Assembly: GCA_016748015.1 (NCBI GenBank)
Contig: JAAOMT010000299.1
Span: forward strand, 848,180-912,179
Reading direction: 5' to 3'
DNA: 64,000 nucleotides
From: Geosiphon pyriformis
Lineage: Eukaryota; Glomeromycota; Glomeromycetes; Archaeosporales; Geosiphonaceae
A model generated the notes under the pieces. That model did not search any database. It saw only the letters and a list, made by a program, of their open reading frames with translations, and was not told the origin of the DNA. Position 1 is the first letter of the stretch, and each line of letters opens with the position of its first letter. The position numbers and the translations under genes are program-made. Positions 22,450-33,614 of this stretch are shown here, one piece after another.

Positions 22450-23200
22450 TTCAACCAGATAAAATTCCATAAGATCTGGAACCAATTATAGTTATTAAAC
22501 CAAACACATTAAATTGAACAACCAAAAGAGTATATAAAAACACAGTACACACAACAAAAGCAACCAAGAAAAATGGAAATACCAGATCATATCCACACTA
22601 TAGCTCAACAATTGTTCCAAGCCTTAAGTGAATAACAGTTAGACATGGAAATTTTTATTAACAACCAAATAATTTGCTATTGAAACACCCAAAGAAAGAC
22701 AAAGAATACACCATATTAGTGACCACCAAAGAATGATAAAAACTGGACAGATAACTTAATAGAAAAAGTAAAGAACACCTTTGGGAAAATACCCATTATG
22801 GCACTAACAAAAGAGTTTACAAAAAAAATTGGAAACAATGGACAGAACGACTTCCAATATCATATTGCTATTACCAGTTAGGTCAAAAGTTGAATATTCA
22901 GGAGTTGTATATCAACAAATTCAAGAGAATATTCAACCAAGACATAATACAACAAATTGAAGAATTTATTGGAAAGAAAATGAATTCAACACTACATATT
23001 AAGACAATATATTGACTACACAACATATTACAGAACTATCCAGAAATACTGTTACACTCTAACATGGAAATCATAACCATTAACCAATGGGAAAAAATGA
23101 ACAATACACAAATAGAAGACATAAGAAACAGAGTTGAATAAACAATACTTGAAAAAGAAGTATTAGAATTAATTCAAAACAAAGATTTTAACAGAGCTCA
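22450..23200 (+). pseudogene. C-terminal tail of Pol in element A
   Basis: About 240 codons follow the GPY/F-like segment in a broken frame, with TKRVYKNTVHTTKATKKNGN, ISYCYYQLGQKLNIQELY and a Glu/Asn-rich end (FIGKK, NPEILL/NQWEKM). I and B match it closely. No chromodomain or membrane segment is evident. It ends at NRAQY just before the purine tract. Confidence 0.6.
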
Positions 23201-23204
23201 ATAT

Positions 23205-23221
23205 TAAAAAGGAAGAGATAA
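23205..23221 (+). other. Polypurine tract of element A
   Basis: AAAAAGGAAGAGATAA precedes the 3' LTR start TATTACTCATAAA, a TGTTAC start with one G-to-A change. Confidence 0.82.
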
Positions 23222-24098
23222 TATTACTCATAAAAAAAACAGATATAGAAAAAATAGTAGACTAATAGAAAAGTAGTAGTTAGCATGTGAGCACATTGCT
23301 CAGCAAGGTGGAGCAATGTCAGAAATTATGGCACATTGCTCAGCAATATAGAGCAATGTTAGAAATTACGGCACATCACTTAGCAATGTGGAGCAACATA
23401 AAGAAAATATGACACATTGCTTAGCAATGTGAGCATTGCTTGAAAAATTATAGCACATCACTTAAGAATGTGAGTGATCTCATAGAACCAAATTATGTAT
23501 ATATAATGATAGTATTAGAAGTAAAAAAGACAGATCTTTTAGCTTAAATTTCATCTAAGCAACCTTCCAATTCACAAATATCAATAAATAATTATTCACT
23601 ATCTCAATCTACTCTTCACTATCAATACTTTATGTTGATAGTAATTGATACTTAACCATACTGGAACAATAGCTCTTGATCATGGCTATTGATGGAATAC
23701 TAACTTGTAATTGTTTTTGTTTATTTTCTTTTATTTTCTTCTATTTCTTTGTTTTACTAATTAATTGGGAAATAAGCACTAAGTTATTGACATCAAGGAT
23801 AGCCTGGTAAAAAACCCTAAAGGAAGGGTATAAGATTTATATATATTAATGGATAGCTTACCAAAAAGGCATCTTTGCCAGATTACTGGCCACCACGCTA
23901 AAAAAGAAATTTGATGGAATTGCAATTCTGAAAGGCTACTAAAAAGACAACAATTAAATCTCTGTTCATTATACAAAGAACTTCACAACAAAACTTTCAA
24001 ATTAACAAGACTTTTAGAAACCAACATCAATAGAGCAATTGAACACCAAGTTACAGGTTTGTTATTTAATTAGAGACCCCAAATAAACATCTGTAATA
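23222..24098 (+). repeat. 3' LTR of element A
   Basis: The 877-bp LTR pairs with 13969-14826. Its start TATTAC and end CTGTAATA are mutated forms of TGTTAC and TGTAACA. The palindrome array at 23288-23485 has about one extra partial unit (GCACATTGCTTAGCAATGTG) compared with the 5' LTR. Confidence 0.92.
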
Positions 24099-24102
24099 CT
24101 GA

Positions 24103-24720
24103 TAAGCAAATAATACTGATAATATAAACAAATCTCATTTGTCCTGGTTTTTTTGGCTAATTTTTGCTATTGTTTCACACAATGTTTTGTTGAATCTTTT
24201 GACTAAACCATTTGTTTGTGAATGGTATAGTGATTATAATGATCTTTTGATTCCAAATCTTTGACTTAGTTTTGCTAGTGTTTTATTTACAAAGTGAGTT
24301 CCTTGATCTGATAATAGTTCTTTTGGATATCCATGTCGACATATCAAATCTTGATAAATGAATTTGGCAATGGATTTTGCATCTGCTCTTTGAATGGCTT
24401 TTGCTTCTGGCCATTTAGTGAGATAGTCTATGGCTACTGCAATATATCTGTTGTCTCTGCTGGTTATTGTTAATGGTCTGACTAAGTCAATTCCAATGTG
24501 ATCAAATGGTTGTTTTACTTTGATTGGTCTTAACAGTTTACTGGGTTTTGTTCCTCCTTTTCTTTAACAAGCATCACAATTTTGAACATATTAGATGATG
24601 TCTGAATACATTAATGGCCAGTAATATCTTTTTCTGATCCTTTTCATGGTTGCTTCTTTATAAAAATGTCTTGCTGTTGGATCTGAGTGCATGTTAAACA
24701 ATATTGTTTCTTTTTTTGGT
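24103..24720 (-). pseudogene. Integrase of element B, main part
   Basis: Minus-strand reading gives the zinc-binding HHCC region (ARHFYKEAT ... NCDAC) and the core: GIDLVRPLTI (Asp kept), LLSDQGTHFVN (Asp kept) and NGLVKRFN, where the catalytic Glu is Lys (GAA to AAA). Element A interrupts the frame between SVLFAY and TIKQDTT. The remainder is at 12727-13964. Confidence 0.88.
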
Positions 24721-24949
24721 TCTGTGATCACTCTGATTGGTTGATCTGGATTTCTTCTGTTTTTCTAGTACAGTATATTTTGATGGTTAATAAAATATTT
24801 TGATTGTTGTTTTATGTTGTTTTGTTTTTTTTGAAATAATTTCTCCTTAAACAATTGGGTATTTATATAGTGTTAGAGTTGTTGGTATTTTTGTATATTC
24901 ATTTTTTTGTTATATTTTTTGGGTTGAAATGGTTTTAGATTTGTCTCAT

Positions 24950-25400
24950 TTATAATAAGCCATTAGCATTTCTGTTTTTTTTTCTTTTTTTGTAATGTAC
25001 TGTATAATTAAATGATGAAAGTTCTATTTTTCATTGGGCATGGCAATCATCTCCAAATTTTTGCTTCTGAATTGAAGTCAATTTTTTGTGGTTAGTGTAC
25101 ACATCAAACTTTTGACTCAAGTATTTTTTCTATTTGATAACAGCCCAATAGATAACTAAGTATTTTAGTGCTGGAGTTCTATAGTTTTTTTTAGCTGGAC
25201 TCAAACTTTGGCTGACATATGCTACTGGATGTTTTTTTCCATCCAGTTCTCTCTGTAATAGTACTGCTCTCAATGCTTGGCCTAATGTATTGGTGGTAAT
25301 AATAAATAGTTTATTGTGGTCTGGATAAATTAATATTGAGGCTTGAATAAGTTTTCTTCTTAATATGTCAAAGGCTTTTTGTTGGATTTCAATCTACTTA
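24950..25400 (-). pseudogene. RNase H of element B
   Basis: The minus strand reads KLFIITTNTLGQALRAVLLQ, AYVSQSLSPAKKNYRTP, LVIYWAVIK-stop-KKYLSQKFDVYTNHKKLTSIQKQ. The stop after AVIK is the same codon as in A and I. Two catalytic-type Asp positions appear as Asn. Confidence 0.78.
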
Positions 25401-25728
25401 TATTTGGTGTTCTTTGTTTGGAGTTGGTATAGTGGTTGAGCTATTTTGAAAAAGTTTTTGATAAAGTGGTAGTAGTATTCAGCAAATCTTAAGAATGTTT
25501 TTAATTCTGTGAGATTATTTGGTACTGGAAAGTTCTTAACAATTTCAATCTTATCTGGATCTATTTTGATACCATTTTTGCTCACTATATGTCCCAAAAA
25601 CTTGAATTTCGTTTTACTAAAGAGACACTTAGTTGTATTTAATTTTAATCCTACTCATCTGAGTCTTTCAAATACTTGTTGAAAATAGTGCAGATGATCA
25701 TTAAATGTTTTTAAGAACACATTAGTAT

Positions 25729-26455
25729 TGTTATGGGTTGGAGTAACAAGTTAACGGATAGCAAGGGAGAACAGGATTGTAGGGTAATGGAAATAATCAA
25801 AGAGAATTCAACTTCAAAGAGCAAATTGAATGAGTATGGATTTAATGTGCGAGATCAGTCTCATAAAATATCTCAGTTGCTATTTTTTTCAAAGGTAACT
25901 GGGGAATCTGAAGATAGAGGGATAGTCCGTACTGTCAACAATTGATCACTGCTGGTATTAATTCTATGCCTTCACGTCAGCACTCTTAGAATTCAATATT
26001 AGGTATCAACTTATGCTCTTCAATTACATTTATACAAATAGTTTTCAAATACTACAATTATTCAAACAGGAAAAGGCCAACAAGTAATCTTTTATCCTAA
26101 GATGTTCGGATACTTAAAAATAGGGAAAGAGAAATTAACAATAAGAGAGTGATTGAGATGAAAGTTGTTATTTTTATTTATTTGATTCTTGTCTAAGAGA
26201 TGATTCTCTATAGCTAAGAGACTCATCATTTATATAGCTAATGAAAGTGATCAATGACTAAGTCAACAACTAGGTCAATGATCAGGTCAATGATCAGGTC
26301 AACAATCAGGTCATTGATCAGGTCAATGATCAGGTCAATGGTCAGATTATTGATCAGATTAATGATCATTATCTAAAAATAGAGTGGCTAATTATATGAC
26401 ATTAGTGGCTAATACATGTGATAACTAATAAAAATTATGGGTTTCAACTGTAACA
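25729..26455 (-). repeat. Solo LTR of family 3 inside RT of element B
   Basis: The 727-bp unit runs from TGTTATGGGTTGGAG to TTTCAACTGTAACA, flanked by a perfect 4-bp TSD GTAT (25725-25728 and 26456-26459). Removal rejoins YLDN and TNVF codons of RT. It is related to the LTR at 44659-45346. Minus orientation is inferred from element F and a TATA-like TTATATAG near 26229. The U3-like part holds AGGTCAATGATC tandem repeats. Confidence 0.9.
26241..26372. repeat. GGTCAATGATCA tandem repeats in the family 3 LTR
   Basis: About nine diverged units of 12-13 bases (AGGTCAATGATC and variants) repeat in tandem, each with the palindrome TGATCA. The same, more decayed array is at about 45190-45262 in the LTR of F. 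The location fits U3. Confidence 0.85.
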
Positions 26456-27469
26456 GTATTGTCCAAATATACAATTACTGATTTCCATAGCAGGTTTGTA
26501 TAAACAATTTCCATAAACTATTGAAATGTGGCAAGATCATTTATCAAGCCAAATAATATTACTTCAAATTCAAAAATTTTTTTTTGAGTTGTAAAAGCCA
26601 TTTTCTCTTTGTTTTCTGGTTTCATGGCTACTTGCCAGTAACTGCTGTTTAAGTTTAATGTCAAAAACCATTTCTTTCCTCCAAAAGCATCGAAAAGTTC
26701 TTGGATCTTTGAAGTTGGATAGCTATCTCCTTTTGTTACTCCATTCAGTTTCTAGTAATCCACACAAAAGCAGATTTTTCTATTCTTTTTATGGATTAAT
26801 ACTATTGGTAATAACTATGGACTCATTGATAGCTAAATTAGCCCATTGTCAAGCATTTGATTAATTTCTTGATAAATGATCTCATGGCTGGCTGGTGGTA
26901 CTCTGTATGCTCTTTGTTTAATTGGCATCATATCTCTAGTTTTGATCTGATGCTGTATGATATTAGTTCTGCCAAATTCATTTTTACTGGCAAAGATGTC
27001 ATTGAAGTTGTTAAGTAACATCTTAAGTTGCATATGTTGTAGTGAGTCTAGATTTCTTAAGTTTATCTGTTTCAATTGTTCTAGTTGAAGCAGATAACAT
27101 TTTTTTTGTCCATATATTGTTTATAATGTAATATCTATATATCCACACAGTTGTGAAAAATCTGGAATGGTGTTTGGCAGTTGGTCTTCAATTTTGGTGG
27201 TTAAGTATTCAATGATAGTTCCTTCTGGTATCTCAATGGTATTTCCCATGTTGTTGTAAATGGGAATTTTGATGTGCCTGTGGTCCTTGGCTGGTATGTA
27301 TAGATTGATTAATCCAATCTTCAATAATTCACAAAGTGTTGCTTCTGCTTTAAAAATCTGTACCTGATCCTTTACTTTTCTCTCTATGGTTACCATGTAC
27401 TGATCATATGGTGGAATGGAAATTGATTAACAGATGGAAATAATTTCTCTCTTGTCAACAATTTTTTTT

Positions 27470-27900
27470 TCTGCCATATTAACTGGTATATCTATTCTAT
27501 TCATAAATCTGAAACCCTGTATCTCTCTAGCTGTAATTCTTAATTTTTCCCTGTTTTCTATTGACACTAACTGAGCTATTTTCACCAAAAGTAGAAATAT
27601 TGTCTATGTTATCTTTTCATTTGGCTCTATGATATAGGCCTTTTCAGAGTCATTCTGTAGCATTGCAATGATGTTTCTTATATATCCTGCATCAATTATT
27701 CTTTCTCTGATGTTAATTTCTTTTTTTGCTAAATTACTCCTAGATGCTAGTTGAATCATTGTTGTTGCTGAGATTTCCAATGCTATTTTGAGATCAATCT
27801 ATGTGTGTAAATGTGGTTTCAATTTGATGGCATTTTTTCCTAGATATCTCAGATCAAATCTGGCATCAATATCATGTGTGTGTTCTGGCATAATATCTTC
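27470..27900 (-). pseudogene. dUTPase domain of element B
   Basis: Minus-strand reading gives FDLRYLGKNAIKLKP (motif 1), LASRSNLAKKEINI (motif 2), RERIIDAGYIRNIIAMLQND (motif 3, Gly-Gly lost but Asp kept), EKIT-stop-TIFLLL (motif 4) and REIQGFRFMN (motif 5 degraded). The junction from the acidic linker is continuous here (LK-stop-FSNNNEDIMPE), whereas element A has lost about 20 bases at this place. Confidence 0.82.
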
Positions 27901-28099
27901 ATTATTATTGCTGAATCATTTAAGTTTCTGCTCCTTAGTGAGATCAAAAAGTGTAATAAATGTTTTGGGATTTAAATTAGAGTCCAAATTGTTGTTATTT
28001 TTGTTGTTATTTTGAGCAGAGCTGGAATTGTTGTTTTTGTTGTCATCATTGTTGGAGTTTGAATTGGGATTGAAAATTGATTCCGATTCTGATACACAG

Positions 28100-28800
28100 C
28101 TGCTAATTGGTTTTTCTTCTTCTGAAATCATGTAGATTATGCATGATGGTAGATTGTAAATGAAGTTACACTTATTACAATATTGAAAGTCACAAAGAAT
28201 CAAACAATGGTCACATAATCATGTGTTTATTTCTTCTAACCATTGCTCTTGTTCTTCTTGAGTGGGTGCTAATTCTTGGTAGTGCTTATGAAATTGTTCT
28301 GGGTCTATAAGCTTTAGTATAATATCTAGATTTGGGTCCCAGTCAAGTTCTATGGGTTTTGGTGAGTTGTTTTTGATTGTTTTTATTTCTTTTGTTGAAG
28401 TTCCTTTAATTTTGGCAAATGCTATTTGCCAGATTTTGTCATCATCATGTAAACAGCTGTCCAAGCATTTAATTGCTTGTTTCCAAACAGCATCAATGGG
28501 CATTTCTTTTCTTACTCAGTTGCTTATGAGAATTGTGTACTGACACAATTTGTCACAGATTCCTCCTTGTCCAGGAATGTTATTTCACATTCTTTTGTCC
28601 AATAAGATTTCTTCACAAGCAAGACAAGATTTGTTGTCCTATTTTCTTTGCTGTTTCAGTTGTTCAAAACATTCTATAATGCATGGATGACAGTAGAATC
28701 TTGTTGCTGTTTGGTATTTCTTGTTATTGCCACAGCATGCACTCATTAATAACAATTTCTTGCCACAATTAACACATATGAGCTTTGGTCAGCAATAAAT
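28100..28800 (-). pseudogene. Cys-rich module of element B
   Basis: Minus-strand reading shows the first cluster near 28610-28800 (YVLIVARNCY, with LICVNCGKKL in another frame; CHPCIIECFEQ; SCLACEEIL) and the second near 28130-28225 (ILCDFQYCNKCNFIYN). The open stretch 28219-28503 is the linker (PIDAVWKQAIKCLDSCLHDD). It matches element A in arrangement. Confidence 0.66.
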
Positions 28801-29219
28801 GGATTGTTGTGGTGTAGTGTATATGTAGGAATTATAAGTGGTGGTGCTGGTAAATGTTGTTTTTTCTTCCTTTTCTTTTCCCTTTCCCTTGTTAGTTTCT
28901 TCTTACTCCTAAGTTGATGATTTATCCAGGTCATTGTCAGTTTTTCAGGCTTGGTTGGCATTCCAAGTAAGTTCTTTCTTTTGTTTTCTTTTTCTGTTGT
29001 TGTCCTAGAAGGGTATTGGCAATAACTTGTTGTGGTTGTTTTCAGTCTATAATACTTAATAGGCTTCCCAGGTAGGTTTTTTCTCTTCTTCTTCAAACTT
29101 GATGAGTGATACTGGTGTGTTGGTGGTCTTGAAATGGTCACATGTGGCTGGTACACATGTGTGTTGACCATTCTGGCTAAATTAAAGCTCCTGTATGTTC
29201 CAATCAAGCATTGTATTGG

Positions 29220-29811
29220 TTTTAGACAACCAATCATTACCAATGAGTGCTTGGTATTGAGTGGTTTCTATAACTAATACCTTAATTGGCACAATAATGC
29301 CATTGATTTCTATAAATAAGTCATTAATCTTGTCAATCAGAGTTTTGGTCACTCTATCAACAGTAATAATTCATGTACTGGCAGCTTGATCAACTCAGCA
29401 ACCTAATTGGTCTATGAGTTGTCTTATGATAATACTGCCAGCTGATCCATTGTCTAGAATCAATTTGATAGAGTGGTCATCAACTTTGGCATCAGTGTAC
29501 ATCACAATAATGGATTTTTCTTCAAAGACAGCTCCACTGAACAAAAAAACTTCAGATGATTTGTCAATTTTAAAGAGAAATATAGCTACAAGTGACTCAT
29601 CTTCTGTAATGGTGGCTGGTGGAATGTTGCTGATAAGTGTTGATTGTTGATTGGTTTTTGGGTTATTGTGTTGGGCATAATTAAGAGACTTAAATAGTGT
29701 TGGAAATTTAGGTTTTGTGTGTATCTGGTTCCCAAATTCTAAGACTATGATCTTAATTGTTGTGTAGAGGAGCTGGGAATCAGTTGGTGAACAACTATTG
29801 CTGATCTTCAA
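29220..29811 (-). pseudogene. Protease region of element B
   Basis: The open stretch 29395-29811 reads through the Gag-protease linker into VMYTDAKVDDHSIKLILDNG, SAGSIIIRQLIDQLGC. The active-site triplet is D-N-G, a Ser-to-Asn change (AGT to AAT type). It is one frame off from Gag of the same element. Confidence 0.83.
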
Positions 29812-30099
29812 TTTTAAATGACTCTTGATCTATGGTTTCTTGATGTCATCTGAGCTGTGTTTGATAGTAGTGTTTGAATTACAGGTGTCTGATAAATTAT
29901 TTGTGGTTGTGGTAGTTGATATATTACTTGTAGCTGTGGTTGATAGATTGGGGTTTGATATCTGGTTGGTTGATAAATAGGCTGCTGCATCATTGGCAGG
30001 TAAGTGGGTTGATATTGATCTTAATTTGTGTAATAATTTGGCATTTAAAGTTTGTAATCAGGGTTTTTATATTGATTTTCCGATTGTATATTACTATAA

Positions 30100-31840
30100 A
30101 AATGGCAATTAGCTCAGATATGGCCTTGTTTACCACAGTTGTGGCAGACATGTGTCTCTGACTGTCATAGCTGATTGAATGATGAGAATAGACATGGCTG
30201 ATTTTGGAAATGGTTTGCATTTTTTTGATTACTGTGTCATTGTGAGGTTTAATAGATTGCCTAATTATTGTTAGCTAAGTATTCCTTGATTTTCTGATTG
30301 ATTGAATTGCTGAAGTGCCTCAGTTTGAAATCTAGGTCAGATGATCCATTCATTACTAAATTTACAGCTTGGGCATGATTGGCCTCTAACTTAGCTAACT
30401 CAAAATCTCTGGTATGTATAACTGTATCTTTTAGAATGGCTGGATGCATTGGGCATATGCATTGTAAGATGCTACTACATAATTCATGAATGAACTGATT
30501 CAAGATCTGTGCTACCATAAAATAATCAGCATCAATGGCTTGGATCTGGCACAAATTCCTGTAGAAGCATTCTAGATAAGTAGTGATTGCTTCTGTGTTC
30601 TCTTACTTTATGGTGGTAAAGGTACTTGTCAGACAGTTAATGCTGTTATTATTACTAAAGTATCTTAGAAATTCTAATTTGAATGCATCAAAGTTTTGGG
30701 GTTTCTGAGCTAAACTATAAAACCACAAGTTGACAGTATTCTTGAAAAAATATGAGATAACTTGTATTGTTCTGGCATTATTCCAGTTATTGGTAGTGAT
30801 GGCTTTGGTGATGTTATTAATTCATGCTTGGACATTATTTTCTTTACCAGAAAATTTTTCCAGCTTTGTGATTGGTGCATATGCCATTTGTTGTTGTTGT
30901 TGTGATGGTGGTGGTTGAAGTAGTTGTTGAATAAGTTGCTGAAGTGGCTGCTGTTAAATTGGTTTAATAATTAGTTCAATTTGTGGCTGATCAATAATGA
31001 TTACTGGAGGTAAGTTTTGTTGATTAATTGTTTCTGGGTTTGGATTGTTTTGAGTTTGCTGGATTTAAATGTTCAGAATTTCAACTTCCAGATTTTCTAG
31101 AATCGGGTTTTGGTAAGTAAATTTCTGATTCTCACTTTTTTTTTCTTCTGATTCTGTTACTTTCCACGAACTTACAGTTCTGAAATCTGGTTGGAGTAGC
31201 AGTGATCAAAATCCTGATGGTATTGGTGATTGTAATTTAAATCCTTCAAAATATTTGCTGTATGGTCTTAATAACTCTGCTCTTCTTTGTTTACTTTGAA
31301 ATAGGAATCATTTAAAAGTTGATATTGCATTTAATGTAAACATATCTGCTGAAAAAATATTGATGGTGCTTCCTGGTGTATAATGGTATGATGAATTAGT
31401 TGGTGATTCAACTCTGGTTTTCTTCCAAGTAGGTGGTTGTATCTTTTTAGATGTTACTGCTGGTGTTTGCAATCTTTCTTTGTCTTTGTCTGTGTAGGTA
31501 ATAGGAAATTGTTGTTAAATGTATCTTTCAATGGTTTGATTGATTTTCCTGATGATTGGTGCAAAACTGTAGTTTTTTGGTAAGCTGGTATGTTGAAACA
31601 ATTCTGTATAAAAATTTTTTCTTGTGGATTTAATGTTAACTGTTTTTCCTAAGCAGTCTGTGATTTTATTGTTGACATAAAAGTTAAAGACTGATTTTGC
31701 TGGGAAATAGTTATTGTTTAATCCTAATTGTTGGCTGTACTGTTGAAACAAAGATTTGGCAAATTTTAAATGGTTTGCTCCTATGATTTCTGATTCTGCC
31801 ACTTTTGAATAATTGTTGTTGGTGCTGGTTCTCTGTAGAA
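30100..31840 (-). pseudogene. Gag of element B
   Basis: One frame runs from 31802 down to about 30100 with few stops. It has the N-terminal part AESEIIGANHLKFAKSLFQQ, a Gln-rich linker, the capsid-like part (KLEKFSGKENNVQAWINNI, TTYLECFYRNLCQIQ; open at 30261-30554) and the zinc knuckle HVCHNCGKQGHI-stop-ANC near 30109-30152. As in A, codons read KVAES at the N-terminus, so the real start may lie upstream. Confidence 0.85.
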
Positions 31841-31842
31841 TT

Positions 31843-31864
31843 ATATCTTACAAGGAGCACCAAA
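31843..31864 (-). other. Primer binding site of element B
   Basis: Minus-strand TTTGGTGCTCCTTGTAAGAT follows the LTR end at 31865, in the same place and with the same TGGTGCT core as in A. Confidence 0.72.
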
Positions 31865-33610
31865 TATTACAGGTGATTATTTGGGATTTTAAATCAAATA
31901 ACAAAACCTATAACTTGGTGCTCAAAAGCTATTCATAATGATGGTGTTATAGGATGGTCTTCTTGTTATATTTAATTGCTGATATCTTGTTTTACTTGCA
32001 ATTAGTCTTTCGTGAGTTCCTCAATTCTATTTGTGTAATAATGTCACTGTTATATTGAAGGCTTTCTTTTTAATGTCGCAATGTAAATTAATTCTCGATT
32101 CTTGATTGTTGTGTGTGTTTATGTACTCCTTTTCAGAGGCTGAACTGAAATTTACCTGCTGTCTGAGGTCTTCTCTGAGGCTATTCTTGCAATTGCCTGA
32201 TGTGTTTCTCTAATTTAGAAACACAGAATGTTAATGGTCTTTAGCACTTTTCCTAATTCTTACAATAAAGCTTTTATCAATTAGTAACAACATGAATAAT
32301 CTTGATCAAAGATTATTCTTCCAAGAAATTCAGCTAATGAATGATAGTTTCATTCAATAAATAATACAAGTAAGTTTCTTAATACTTTGGGTTGTGATAA
32401 TTCAGTTTTAAATATTCTTTTTCATTTCTTTTTGATTTAAAGGTTTCTTGGGATATTTAATTTAAAAGTATGATTTAAAGTGGAGTTTGTTGGATAAAAT
32501 TGGATCTATTGCTTGATAAGTTATGATTTTTATTACTTGATTCTCTTTTCTCAATATTAAAGCTACTATATATATATATGTTTGTAGTTCTACGAGAAAA
32601 CACATTGTAATACTTTCTTTTTGATATTTCAATCTGGTGTTTGCTGTTATCACCAGTTGGTGTTGGCTGCTATTGTGAACTGGTGCTTGCCACTATCGCG
32701 AGATGGTGTTTGCTACTATGTTAATCATTACCTTTCTAAGATTATTATTGCACTATATTATGATTAAATAGTTTATATTATTTTTATGATTCTTTTACTA
32801 AATTCTTAAACCATAACAATGATGATCTGAAGGTATTGTTATCTGAAGATTTTGGTTAAGTTTTTTGTATAATGGACAGAGATTTAATAGTTGTTTATCT
32901 ATAACTTCCCAAAATCACAATTTTGTTAATTTTTTTCTTCAGCTTGATGACCAGTACTCCTCTGATAAGTAATTTGTAATTTCTTTACATGCTCTATCCA
33001 CTTACAAGGGTCTTTTACCAGGCAATCCTTGATGTTAATAACTTAGTGCTTTAATTTTTTTAATCAATTAGTACACAACAAAAAAAAATAACAAAAAGAA
33101 AATAAAAGAAATAAAAAAAAATAAAGAAATAAACCAAGACAACAAAAGTTAGTATCTTATTAATAGCCATGATTAAGAGCTATTGTTCCAGTGTAGTTAA
33201 GTATTAATTACTATCAACACTTCATGTTGATAGTAAAGAGTAGATTTGAGATAATAAATAATTATTTATTAATAGTTGTGATGTGGAAGGTTGTTTAAAT
33301 CAAATTTAAACTAAGAAGTCTGTCTTTTCTTTTTCTAATCCTACTGCTATATATACATAATTAATGTTCTATAAAATCACTCACATTCTTGAGCAATGTT
33401 CACATTGTTGAGCAATGTGCCCTAATTTTCTAATATTGCTCTATATTGCTGAACAATGTGTCATAATTCTGACATTGCTCTATATTGCTAAGCAGTATGC
33501 CATAATTTCTAACATTGCTCTATATTGCTAAGCAATATGTTCACATGCTAACTATTACTCCCTTATTGGTTTACTATTTTTTCTATATCTGTTTTCTTTT
33601 ATAAGTAACA
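31865..33610 (-). repeat. 5' LTR of element B, interrupted
   Basis: The LTR proper is 31865-31944 plus 32819-33610 (about 870 bp without the inserted LTR). It starts on the plus strand with TATTACAGG (mutated TGTTACAGG) and ends ATAAGTAACA. It carries the palindrome array at 33375-33545 and pairs with 11823-12726. Confidence 0.9.
31945..32818 (-). repeat. Solo LTR of family 4 inside the LTR of element B
   Basis: The 874-bp unit runs TGTTATAGGATGG to TTAAACCATAACA. Flanking 4-mers are ATGG (31941-31944) and ATGA (32819-32822), one transition apart. A TATATATATATA run is at 32567-32580. Orientation minus is inferred from the distance of that run to the ends. GGTG-TTGGCTGCTATTGTGAACT units (about 32635-32722) repeat about three times. 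I saw no coding part of this family in the window. Confidence 0.82.
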
Positions 33611-33614
33611 ATAG

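Larger units (their letters stand above)
13969..24098 (+). mobile_element. Element A: complete family 1 retrotransposon, innermost of the nest
   Basis: This 10130-bp element has LTRs at both ends, a PBS, all coding domains and a purine tract. It lies in the integrase of B with TSD CCGA (13965-13968) and CTGA (24099-24102). Gag, protease and the Cys-rich module share one frame. dUTPase, RT, RNase H and integrase share another, offset by a small deletion near 18868. This supports an ancestral single Gag-Pol ORF of about 2,700-2,800 codons. Scattered stops make this copy non-autonomous. Confidence 0.94.
25394..27396 (-). pseudogene. Pre-RT linker and reverse transcriptase of element B, interrupted by a solo LTR
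   Basis: From right to left: the pre-RT linker (27121-27396, DQVQIFKAEATLCELLKIGL), the N-terminal RT (26833-27075, QINLRNLDSLQHMQLKMLLN, PPASHEII) and the palm. The motif YLDN lies at 26458-26469. Directly after it a family 3 LTR (25729-26455) is inserted, and reading resumes at TNVFLKTFNDH, then the connection region (25394-25597, LKTFLRFAEYYYHFIKN). Unlike A and I, this copy keeps TGG in the KKWF position before the palm. Confidence 0.88.
11823..33610 (-). mobile_element. Element B: full-length family 1 retrotransposon, split by A and two solo LTRs
   Basis: B has 3' LTR 11823-12726, body 12727-13964 plus 24103-31864, and 5' LTR 31865-33610. It is flanked by a perfect 4-bp TSD, ATAG at 11819-11822 and at 33611-33614, and removing B rejoins the body of element C. 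Element A interrupts the integrase. A family 3 solo LTR interrupts reverse transcriptase and a family 4 solo LTR interrupts the 5' LTR. From protease through RT the frames agree. Gag is offset by one indel, which suggests a single ancestral Gag-Pol ORF. Confidence 0.92.

Noticed and set aside
25733-25945. A 70-codon plus-strand frame as a host gene
   Set aside because: It lies wholly inside the family 3 solo LTR with TSD at both ends; there is no similarity to any protein I know.
26241-26372. CRISPR-like repeat
   Set aside because: Units of 12-13 bases are contiguous with no spacers and sit in an LTR; they are tandem repeats.
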